A stretch of 35,665 bases of DNA, taken from the NCBI GenBank assembly GCA_020650975.1, contig JAIPMN010006308.1:1-35665 (forward strand). The letters are read 5' to 3'. The position numbers and the translations under genes are program-made. Below the pieces are notes generated by a model, which saw only the letters and a program-made list of their open reading frames with translations, ran no database searches and was not told the origin of the DNA. This document shows positions 23,001 to 30,600 of the stretch, piece by piece (position 1 is the stretch's first letter; the number at the start of each line of letters is the position of its first letter). The stretch is from Apostichopus californicus (taxonomy: Eukaryota > Echinodermata > Holothuroidea > Aspidochirotida > Stichopodidae).

Positions 23001-24167
23001 TGTCTCATGTCACTTTCATCAAGTAGATGAAAGCTTGAAAGATACATGTAACATATTCAAACTGAACATTGTAAAAGTTGTCACAGCAAACATAAATGAA
23101 GTTTATTTGTTCCCAGAGATACCTACTGTATCTGATAAGTAAATTTTGTCCGCTTCATCAATGCACCAGAGTTTACCGCTAGTAACAATTACAACGACCT
23201 TTTGCATAAAATAAGTTTGTGACAGTGTTTCCACACTTTGAAAGAATACAACTTTCTAACAAACTATGTCTGCTGAGAAGGAGATGGAAGGAAATGTAAT
23301 GACACTGTTATCCTGCCTATGTCTTATAGTTTTTGCATAAACAAATGGATATACTGCTCAGAAGTATTGCAAATCAAAACAAATTTCTGGGCACAATTGC
23401 AGAATACAATGCAACTAGAAAACTTATCCATGTAGCCTGCTACATTGGTTCTGCCGTCAGTATGCAATGGAAAGTTTGCCAATGTCAGATTGAGAGAAGG
23501 GCAATATATTATATCTACTAACATAGCCAGGAAAGCCAGAGAGCTAGCTAACATTGGACATCAGAATATTTTCCAAACAAATCCAGTACAAAATGCCAAC
23601 ACATGAAAATTCCACCTACTAATGTAGACAGTGAAGCCAAAAGAGCCAGCTAACATTAGAACAAAATCTGTAAACGATGTATGTTGAGTCGTTCTCAAGA
23701 GCAATTTGTCAAAAAGTAAGTTTGCTAAAACATTTTGCCTAGGCTAGACAGACAGCTACAGTGAAGGCACCGTTGCGTAAGGTTTTTCACGAGTTGCCTG
23801 GTATACTCAAATTTTCTCAAAATAGAAGCTTAGCTGAGCTTATGCAGCATTGCTACACTTGTTTCTAAATGTGACATTGAAACGACCTTTTTTGCAACAG
23901 CTATGCCTACTGTATCATGTTTGTTAGGCTGTCAGTACAATTCAGGCTGTCAATAATTAATATCCCAGGCTACTCTATATTTGGCTACTCTACATTGCCC
24001 TACCCTCGGCCTAAGCTATACTAGCTACTATAGTACTGTAACCTAGCCTATGCCATGGATGGGGCATGGGCTTCCCATCTCATCACTTTCTTTGGAACCT
24101 TTGAAGATTTCACTACATACATACCTTTCAACGAAAGCAAATGTTCTTTTTCTCTTGGGACATCCAT
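4919..24167 (-). CDS. TRAPPC13: TRAPPC13: trafficking protein particle complex subunit 13, 11 coding exons
   Basis: Minus-strand exons in coding order: 24167-24125, 22882-22808, 21537-21438, 21057-20842, 19390-19318, 18906-18862, 9980-9847, 9223-9025, 7961-7861, 7013-6863 and 5020-4919. Total 1239 nt, 412 residues plus TGA; human is about 417. All borders are GT-AG and every codon split at a junction completes correctly. Conserved blocks include [61 protein letters not shown] and [19 protein letters not shown]. The protein is all-beta (Ig-like folds, Trs65-related) and belongs to metazoan TRAPPIII, a Rab1-activating tether at the ER-Golgi and in autophagy. It is head to head with TRIM23. Compared with human it lacks about six residues at the exon 6/7 junction, and its C-terminal tail differs. 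Confidence 0.96.
5306..5333. repeat. Dispersed hairpin repeat, copy 1
   Basis: GGTTTCACTGCTTCTAG followed by TGAAAACAGGT. The arms GTTTCACT and AGTGAAAAC pair around a 6-base loop. A second copy with three substitutions is at 6534-6561. Confidence 0.8.
5482..6530. mobile_element. Inverted-repeat element of about 1.05 kb, candidate degraded THAP-type DNA transposon
   Basis: The left arm AAGGAGAAATAAACCCTAG (5482-5500) is matched, with one mismatch, by the reverse complement of 6511-6530. A TTAA sits at the left end (5479-5482), but the right end reads CCTTGCAG, so no intact target duplication is seen. Inside, on the minus strand from 6246, a frame starts [13 protein letters not shown], resembling the beginning of a THAP zinc-finger domain. 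THAP domains occur in P-element and Kolobok transposases. No intact transposase is present. The family is inference. Confidence 0.5.
6052..6246 (-). pseudogene. THAP-like N-terminal fragment
   Basis: [18 protein letters not shown] shows the C-x4-C pair and the CxNR signature of THAP starts. The expected aromatic/Pro motif and the distal C-x2-H pair do not follow in the same frame. The neighbouring frame continues with [16 protein letters not shown], which suggests a frameshift. The fragment is short, so chance is possible. Confidence 0.3.
6534..6561. repeat. Dispersed hairpin repeat, copy 2
   Basis: Same 28-base sequence as at 5306-5333, with CGAGAAC in place of TGAAAAC. It starts four bases after the right arm of the inverted-repeat element 5482-6530. 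Confidence 0.8.
6640..6800 (+). mobile_element. Retroelement 3' end (SINE/LINE tail)
   Basis: The sequence ...GTCTGCGCTATATAAATCCT followed by CATTATTAATAAT is a typical 3' end of echinoderm LINEs and their SINE partners. The upstream boundary is vague. It lies in TRAPPC13 intron 10, antisense to the gene. Confidence 0.55.
6863..7013 (-). CDS. TRAPPC13: TRAPPC13 exon 10
   Basis: Residues 329-379. The acceptor is TTCTCTAG and the donor is CAG|GTGAGG, phase 0. It encodes [32 protein letters not shown] and STIPGLQ, aligned with human SERTMDLVLE and GISGRQLGKL. Confidence 0.97.
7861..7961 (-). CDS. TRAPPC13: TRAPPC13 exon 9
   Basis: Residues 296-328 plus two bases of codon 329. The acceptor is ACATTTCAG and the donor is TTG|GTGAGT. 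It encodes [20 protein letters not shown], aligned with human [20 protein letters not shown]. The junction codon becomes Cys329 where human has Ser. Confidence 0.93.
8596..8676. repeat. Three imperfect 27-28-bp units, each self-complementary
   Basis: Units start GGTGGGGTCCACGGG, GGTGGGGTCCATGGG and TTGGGGTCCAGAGG, with internal palindromes such as GGGCCTTAAGGCCC and GGGCAATGCCCC. This GGGGTCCA-GCCCC pattern is common in invertebrate mobile elements. It sits in TRAPPC13 intron 8. Confidence 0.6.
9025..9223 (-). CDS. TRAPPC13: TRAPPC13 exon 8
   Basis: Residues 229-295. The acceptor is TGGCTTCAG and the donor is GTG|GTATGT, phase 0. It contains [14 protein letters not shown] and [20 protein letters not shown], the most conserved block of the family. 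Confidence 0.98.
9576..9752 (+). repeat. G-rich low-complexity tract
   Basis: Runs of 3-12 G separated by A, T or short spacers at 9576-9610 and 9685-9745, in TRAPPC13 intron 7. The plus strand is the template for TRAPPC13, so any quadruplex would form on the transcribed strand. Confidence 0.7.
9847..9980 (-). CDS. TRAPPC13: TRAPPC13 exon 7
   Basis: Residues 185-228 plus two bases of codon 229. The acceptor is a CT-repeat tract ending TTAG and the donor is GGCAG|GTGTGT. It begins [17 protein letters not shown] and continues [18 protein letters not shown], aligned with human TDEVFLEAQIQN and EKVSLEPSIMYNVTELN. The six residues SDLSSV before this point in human are not encoded in exon 6 or 7. 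Confidence 0.96.
9981..17290. other. TRAPPC13 intron 6, first 7.3 kb: no gene recognised
   Basis: Long AT-rich intronic sequence with homopurine and poly-G/C runs (about 13559-13600, 14687-14700, 15397-15415) and short AAT microsatellites (13221-13246). An open stretch at 15526-15723 is even in composition but matches no family I know. No exon with conserved protein similarity was found. Confidence 0.6.
10042..10063 (+). repeat. A22 homopolymer
   Basis: An uninterrupted run of 22 A in TRAPPC13 intron 6. It may be the tail of a retroposed copy, but no retroelement body is recognisable upstream. Confidence 0.8.
17291..17521. mobile_element. Candidate hAT-type MITE remnant
   Basis: The left end reads GTGGATCCAGG (17291-17301). 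The right end reads CCTGGATCCGCCACTG (17506-17521), whose reverse complement CAGTGGCGGATCCAGG is a widespread hAT/MITE terminus. The match is imperfect and I see no 8-bp target duplication. The right end abuts the 64-bp minisatellite. Confidence 0.4.
17522..18345. repeat. 64-bp minisatellite, about 13 copies
   Basis: CATATGAATACC-type anchors recur at 17529, 17593, 17657, 17721, 17785, 17849, 17914, 17978, 18042, 18106, 18170, 18234 and 18298. That is exactly 64 bp apart except for one 65-bp step. Each unit also has TGTATGTAACAACTGAGATG and GTGTAAAGAGGA. The long minus-strand frames (up to 216 codons) rotate through the repeat because 64 is not a multiple of 3, and they are not genes. Confidence 0.97.
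18862..18906 (-). CDS. TRAPPC13: TRAPPC13 exon 6 (45 bp)
   Basis: Residues 170-184, encoding [15 protein letters not shown], phase 0-0. The acceptor is TACAAACAG and the donor is GAG|GTATGT. Human reads [15 protein letters not shown], so this short exon is secure. An intron of about 8.9 kb follows. Confidence 0.96.
19318..19390 (-). CDS. TRAPPC13: TRAPPC13 exon 5
   Basis: Residues 145-169. The acceptor is TTGTTTCAG and the donor is CAG|GTATTT, phase 0. It encodes [20 protein letters not shown] and then [14 protein letters not shown] is identical to human. Confidence 0.97.
19568..19805. repeat. Unclassified repeat-like segment with GTCCTCG words
   Basis: GTCCTCG occurs at about 19669, 19701 and 19780 and inverted at about 19642, spaced through an open, GC-richer island in TRAPPC13 intron 4. 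It looks like a transposon remnant, but I cannot name the family. Confidence 0.35.
20041..20276 (+). mobile_element. 3' end of a non-LTR retrotransposon (CR1/L2/Jockey-like)
   Basis: A plus-strand frame reads [20 protein letters not shown] and then LKTHLF, the characteristic C-terminal end of reverse transcriptases of these LINEs. It is followed by TGCACTATATAAGAAATG and an (ATT)n tail ending at about 20276. It is strongly 5'-truncated and lies in TRAPPC13 intron 4, antisense to the gene. Confidence 0.8.
20842..21057 (-). CDS. TRAPPC13: TRAPPC13 exon 4
   Basis: Residues 73-144 plus two bases of codon 145. The acceptor TATATTTAG follows a long T tract, and the donor is CATAT|GTAAGT. It encodes [39 protein letters not shown] and [15 protein letters not shown], strongly conserved beta strands of the first Ig-like domain. 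Confidence 0.97.
21438..21537 (-). CDS. TRAPPC13: TRAPPC13 exon 3
   Basis: Residues 40-72 plus two bases of codon 73. The acceptor is AAATCTAG and the donor is TTTGG|GTGAGT. The end [12 protein letters not shown] is conserved (human [12 protein letters not shown]). The first 20 residues are divergent, as expected for this loop. Confidence 0.92.
22808..22882 (-). CDS. TRAPPC13: TRAPPC13 exon 2
   Basis: Residues 15-39 plus one base of codon 40. The acceptor is ATTCCACAG and the donor is AGAG|GTGTGG. It encodes [20 protein letters not shown], matching human [20 protein letters not shown]. Confidence 0.94.
22883..24124 (-). other. TRAPPC13 intron 1
   Basis: No gene seen. An imperfect direct repeat of about 52 bp occurs at 23515-23567 and 23617-23668, sharing CTACTAA..TAG.CAG..AAGCCA and AGCTAACATT.GA. 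Confidence 0.55.
24125..24167 (-). CDS. TRAPPC13: TRAPPC13 exon 1 (start codon)
   Basis: ATG at 24167-24165. It encodes [14 protein letters not shown] plus the first base of V15, and the donor is AAAG|GTATGT. Human starts MEVNPPKQEHLLALKV, so the start is well supported. Confidence 0.95.
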
Positions 24168-24593
24168 TTTGCTGGAAAGTGATAAAACTATGCCTAAATG
24201 TTAAATTTTAAATATTAACACTACCGCAAGCTCAACCATTACAGCAAGTACTCTGCTACATATACAGTGCTAGAATAGAAACACGTTAACGACTTTCCCC
24301 GCAGTATCACTGCGTAGGCTACACTAGTTTTCTTTCGAGAATAGGTGTAATCATTGACAGTCGTTTACATCGCATAGATACGCAGACCACGTACCATCAT
24401 TCCGTACACATCATTTCGTACACACTCGGGTGCCCAGACGTTCTCCTTGTTTACTGTTTACAAATTGGATTTGTACAGAACGTACCTACCATATCACTGT
24501 ATAGTATACATTGCCACATGCATTGTATGCTGTAAGACGGTAATGGCAATGCTTGAGCTTACTTGATTGGTATGATCCATAAAGCTTCGTGCG
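24168..24593. promoter_or_regulatory. Shared intergenic promoter region of TRAPPC13 and TRIM23
   Basis: These 426 bp separate the two divergent start codons, so both 5' UTRs and core promoters should lie here unless a non-coding first exon exists elsewhere. I see no convincing TATA box in either direction. Two imperfect CGTACACA repeats occur at about 24412-24424. The bidirectional-promoter label is inferred from the geometry. Confidence 0.65.
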
Positions 24594-24680
24594 ATGGCTT
24601 GTGGTGGTATAAAGTCGACAGGAGAAGTTAACCTTTTCCATCGGAACAACGACTCAAAGCGTAAAAATTTTGGATCAAAT
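24594..24680 (+). CDS. TRIM23: TRIM23 coding exon 1 (predicted start)
   Basis: Encodes 29 residues beginning [12 protein letters not shown] chose it because it is an open frame with a G at +4 of the ATG. It ends in phase 0 at a GTTAGT donor, and exon 2 needs phase 0. Its length fits the roughly 28 variable residues that precede the RING in human TRIM23. The amino acids are not conserved, so the support is positional. An earlier phase-0 donor at GAA|GTTAAC would give 11 residues instead. Confidence 0.6.
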
Positions 24681-27600
24681 GTTAGTAGTCTAGAGTCAAA
24701 GTTCTTGAACGTTTTCCCATTCCCTACTATACTGTAACTGTGTAAGCCTAACGTGTGCTAGTGACAAATACAGTCGATCCCAGGCCTAACTTTGGCCCAG
24801 TTCTACGCTGTAGTTTAGTAGTACTAGTGTAAAAGCAGTGCTAGTGTAACTTAATGTTTAAGATGGGAATAGTTTGACAAATGAAGCCACACATCAATAC
24901 TTAAGCTATAACTTGGCTACAGTAGCCTCGACAACACCTAGTACAGTACATCACTTGATTTAAAAGACAGGTGGCTTCAGTTATATTATTAGGTCTAGGC
25001 TAACTCGCTACCCTAGGCCCTATTGATTTTTCCAATTCATTTCAACTTCATGGGATTACTCTTTGAGCAGCAAGTATTTTAGGCGTCTGACCCATAACCC
25101 TACTGATTGATGTTCGTTGAATAAATATTTTGCCATTGAAGCTCTAAATGTAATCCTTAAACATAGGTGTTTCTGTGTGACTGTGAGATGTATTTTCTTC
25201 TACAAATGTACCACCTCTAAGCTCTATTAATTACAGGCCTTGGCCTGCCCATAATAAGAACTACTGTAGGCCCTAATAAGTAACAATTAGTGATGAGCTG
25301 CATTGCTGTTTGTACATAAACATATACAATATACAGTAACTACACTGTAAACTTATGAAATCCAAAGTAAGATTGCCATAACTTTTTTGGGGTTGTGAAT
25401 GAGTGGAATGGTTTGCCTAAGAAAGTTGTACTTGCAAGTAGTGTGAATGTGTAAAAGAATGCTTTGGACAAGCACTTTAAGCATTGTAACCGGGTCTGAT
25501 TTTTTGTGTCTTCAGTTTTTTTTGCCAGCTGTACAATATAAGCTTGTACCAGTTACATAGGAAATTGGTACCAATGGTGCTTCATAATTATCATACAAAC
25601 AAACATTGCTTGTGATAGTGGGAAATTAATAAAGATAATACTAAATTTTTTTGACCAGTTTTATTTTATTATCACCAATGGACTCTCCTCAATTGTATGA
25701 GTGGTTTCTTAAACCATTATGATGATTTTATCTAGATATTCTTGTTCTGTTTCATATGGTTGCCTGCAGCTTTTAGAATGCAAAGTCTGCAACGATACCT
25801 TCTGCTTGCAAGGTGCCAAAGTGCCTCGCCTCCTCCTGTGCGGTCATTCCTTTTGTCACGAATGCCTGGCTAAGCTCAGCCAACATGAGGACACTTTGCG
25901 CTGCCCATATGATAGGCAGGTGACCAAGCTAGCAGATTCAGGAGTTTGGGGACTCAAGAAAAATTTTGCCTTGTTGGAACTACTGGAGAAACTAGAGACA
26001 TCTGATTCAAACAACGAACAGAAGACGTCTAGACTGAAGAAACGTCACCCTAGGCCGGTAAGCATGCAGTCTTGTTAAAACCCTAGTATGTACAGCCTAG
26101 TGTACCTTTCTTTTTCACTAAGCTATCTTCCCGTATCTATTTGCTGAACTGCACAGAGAATGCCCGCGGAAATGCTTTAGATTGATACTAGGGTATTGCA
26201 CATTTCTCCCAAGCTTTCTTATAAATGTTTTCCTTTGATTTTGGCAGATTTACTTCGGAAAAGCGAAGGAGCCAATCAGGTTAGCCAATTGGGCCCACTT
26301 CCCCCAAAATGTTTATTCAAGCCCTGCCTCCCGCAGTGAACAATCACTTGGCCTTAGATTGGTTTGTATACTGCGAGACGGTCACTAATTGCTGTGGAAG
26401 AAACATGATCTCACATGACACGCAATTTTGTAACAATAATATGAATAAAGATTTCGTGGTTTGCATAAGTTAATGCCCCTCTTTGGTGAAATGTCCAAGA
26501 TGTTTGTATCGGATAATCCTCGGGCATGTAAAATACAGTGGGCAAGCACAATCGTGGTAGGCAGAAACGGACTCTGAGGCATGTACAGTTTGCACGTGAG
26601 AAAAAGTATTACAAACAACTTGGCCAAGACTAGTAAGCATTCAGTGTTACTCCCTCGTAGCCAAGCCATTGACTCTCGTCGATGACACTGGTGATTACCT
26701 AATATTTCGAGATAGATATATCACAGTCTATACACAGGAACCTAGAGCAGCCGAAACCATGGCTGTATGCATAACACTGTCTGCATGATCCCTGGACACT
26801 ACCATGTGATAGAGCAAGAATAAACCCAGACATACTGTACTAGTAACCTAACAACCACTTCTGCACCCTAGACGTACTGCATGTTGTTGTCGTTCAGTCC
26901 TTTAGATCTCAGAGGTTAAAGAGGGGGTCCATTTGATGAATGCTACAAATTGTTACCATTTACCAAAGCAGTTGAAATGTGACTCTTAATTTAAATTTTC
27001 TCTCATCTATTTAATTTCAGTCTGCTATGCCTTGCGATGAGAATGAGGACCACCAAGCCACAGTGTTTTGTACCGTCTGCTCTACCCACCTGTGCGACGT
27101 ATGTGCCATATCCACACACTCGACGAAAACCCTCAGCAGGCACAAGCACGTCCCGCTCTCTGAAAAGTCGAAAGAGAAGGCTACTTGTAGCCAACATCCC
27201 CCTCATATAGTGGAATATGCATGTATGGAGCAGGATTGTGCCGGAGACCGTCTTATGTGTTTCGTCTGTAAAGATTACGGGAGACATCAGGGTCATAAGG
27301 TTAGCACCACAAAATGTAATTTAACAATAAACATTGTCACAAATCTCCTCCGACAAAACGATCCACCAAAATTGTGTCAACGCATATAATCCAGAATTTC
27401 CTTCTACTTTTTCCCCCTTCTCCTCTCCCAACCTCCCCCCTCCCCCCCCCCACCATCAGGTATGATCTAAAGTATATGTAAAGTGCATCTTCTTTTCTGT
27501 TGCAATCAGACTGCACCTCTCGTCAGAGCTGCTGACACAACCCGCACAACCCTTACGGAGGCTGTACAACACACCAGACCCCTGCTAGATAAAATATCAG

Positions 27601-30600
27601 ATGCTGTTAGTAAGTTGAAGGAGACAATACAGTATATAGAGGGCAGTGTGCAAGTTATTGAAGATTTGGATGGATATACTGAAACTAGACAAGTAAGTTT
27701 GCGGATTCTAAAATCATTTACAAGTGGTTGGTAATTCCATTCCTGGCAAGCATTTGAAGCATTTCTATAAATTTAGATGTATATTGTATATAACAAAGAT
27801 TCAGATGTTCACTTCCTGTTGCAAAAGTGCTCAATATATAGAAGTAGAGCAAGTACATAATATAGACTACCTATATGGTAACTTACAGCATGTTGTAAGT
27901 TACCCTATAGGTAGACTATATTATATATGTATATAGATATATATGGAGAGAGATATATAGATATATATAGAGATAGATATAGGAGGCTGGAAGTTTTTTC
28001 ACTGTTCTGGATTTTCCAACTCACTGCAATTTCAATTAGATATATATATATTCATTTGCCTTTGTCGTTTATTTCCTTTTCATTTAACAGAGTGTGTTCA
28101 AAGTATCTCTTTTAAGATCCGGCTTGATATTTTGTTAACTAAAGATGAAATGAGTGGCAAGTGCAGTGCTGACTCTTAACCTGTGACCAAAGTTCTTGTT
28201 TAGCTTCACTTTTCTGTAATTGAATGTTTCTTTGATAAGACAAAAATAACCCAATGGTAAGATCTATATGCCAATATTTTAAAGTAGGAATCAAGATTTG
28301 ATATTGCTTTAAGAATGGAGAAGGAAATAAACTGATGGCAGTATCAAACAAGATCATACAGGTGTTCTTTTTTCTGATGAAATCAGATTCACAAAATCAG
28401 GTGACATCTAAATGAAAGTTCAAGTTAGATATTGCAATGGTGTTACAGAATGGTCAAGTTTTGTTGTGACACACGGAAATTTCAAGTGAGCAGTTTACAT
28501 CTGTACTTATCAAACAAGAGACGGTTTCTGGAAGAGAAATGAAACATACCAATGTTGTTGTTTTTTTTTTATTAAAATTAGTTCTTACAAATAATTCAGA
28601 GAGAAAAATTGTCATGACATTGAAATGAAACTCTGAATCTAGTTTTAAGTACTGATGAAATACTGTATTTAAGAAAGTGAATAACAACAAGATTGTTAAC
28701 AGATGTAAAGTACTGACCGATTATTGTGTGACGGCTGTACATTACATCCCTGCTAAACCAGTGAGTTTAAATTTTTGGATAATTGAAATGGCAGTGAAAT
28801 GTAATGCATTGCTGGGTTGTTAACATTCCGTCTTCTTTTGATAATCCTTCCACTTAGGCACCTGGCACAGCAGAAATGGCTAGGTCAAAGGTCAAAGTTT
28901 ACTTTCAGGAGTTAAACGAGACCATTCAGAGACAGCAACAGGTCGCCTTCAGTGTGCTCGACACCCACATCAGGGAGAGGCTGCACTTCCTCAGGCAATA
29001 TCAGGAAGAGTTTTGCATCATCTTTACTACCTTAACCACTATGAGCGAAGACTGTGAGAAAATGGTGCATGAAGTGAGTAAAGGGTGTTAGAGTAGAGGG
29101 TTTAGGGCTCTGACTGAAAGGAAACAGAGGAGGGAGGAAGCATTTTAATATCTTAGGACAGAATAATATGGTCCTTATTTTCATTTTGTTACTAGCCTAG
29201 CGTGTACATTTATTAGTAAATGAAATAAGAGAAAAAAAGCTGTTAATGTGTAGGATTAAATGAGTCCAAGCAATCCTGAACTCTGGGACATGTAATGGAA
29301 ACATGCTCACCCCAACTTAGGTGTACGATAACTCTGTGATTAAACACCACTTTGACCTTTGAGAGTACTGTGATTCCCATAGAGAAATAACTTCATGTTT
29401 AGTCCGGCCAAGGGATGTGTTGTGTGAAGTACGGTCGCTAGCCTCGATAAACATTTTAATGTATTTGTAGTGTCCTATATATATACATGTAATATGTATG
29501 TATGCATGTGTGTATGTATGCATTGTGTATGTATGTATGAATGCACTTTCCGTTTGTATTTATACAAATTAAAAGAGTGAATGAGCGACCTGGACTTTTT
29601 AAGAAGTACATGCCAATCTGGATAGTGATATGATCATTGGCAGTGTAGTGTAGTGGAGTAGGCCCAACATCAGTTGAAAACCTGTCCAACCGACAAAGTG
29701 ACATGACGTCCTCCAGGGAAAGTTAAGAGTGTGACGCTACTGTTGCAAGCTACAGTAGCAATACATTGTGTTCTCAATCATCTCAGAATTATGTTTATGC
29801 TTTTTTTATATGTAGCAAGCACCATCAGCTACCTGTGATCTGTTCTAAAACAGAAAATACTCAAACAAATTGTTTTTGTGTTTGTGGACCAATTGATCAA
29901 AAATTTTTAAAAAAGTTTCAAATATAAAAAAAAAAATTGACTGTTACTATAAACTTACCTACAGGATGATGCTAAGGTCTTAACGAATGCTAGCAGCATC
30001 TGTGTCCTCCTGGACACACTACATCTTCATCAACAGCACTTCTTAGAAGCGTCAGAAAGAATTACTTTAGATGCCAGCATCCCTGTCACCTTCACTAAGG
30101 TAAACTTTACAAACTTTGTAATAAACAAATATTCTGATGCCAAGAGACAGTGTCGCATCCTGCTCTCGCATGTAGGGAACACCCAAGGGCATGCAGTTTA
30201 CATCTCTTGCCCATGTGCAAAGCCATTGTTATCTATTGGGTTATCTTGGAGTTGCTCCTAGATCAAAAATTGAACTTACTGTCAGGGCTTGGATCCAAAT
30301 TCTCCACGATCATAATACTTATTTATCTCAAATGCAGTAGCTTATATGAAATCAGCCTAAGTATTCCTTTTTACCCCATCGGCATCAAAAGTCCTTACCC
30401 TGTCTTTTAATTTAAAACATACAAACCTAGCTCGATACTGACAACCCTCTTGCTCTCCTCCCCCCTCCCCCACCCCTTTCCCCCTCCTCATCCCATCGAA
30501 CCATTGTTAAAGTATAACAAGCTGTCTGCGAATCCACTATATACTCAAGTTGGATCCATCACAAGCAAAGAGAGCGAAACAGTCTTTACCAATTATGATT

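Noticed and set aside
27003-27296. 97-codon minus-strand frame
   Set aside because: Exact shadow of TRIM23 exon 3, which encodes both B-boxes on the plus strand.
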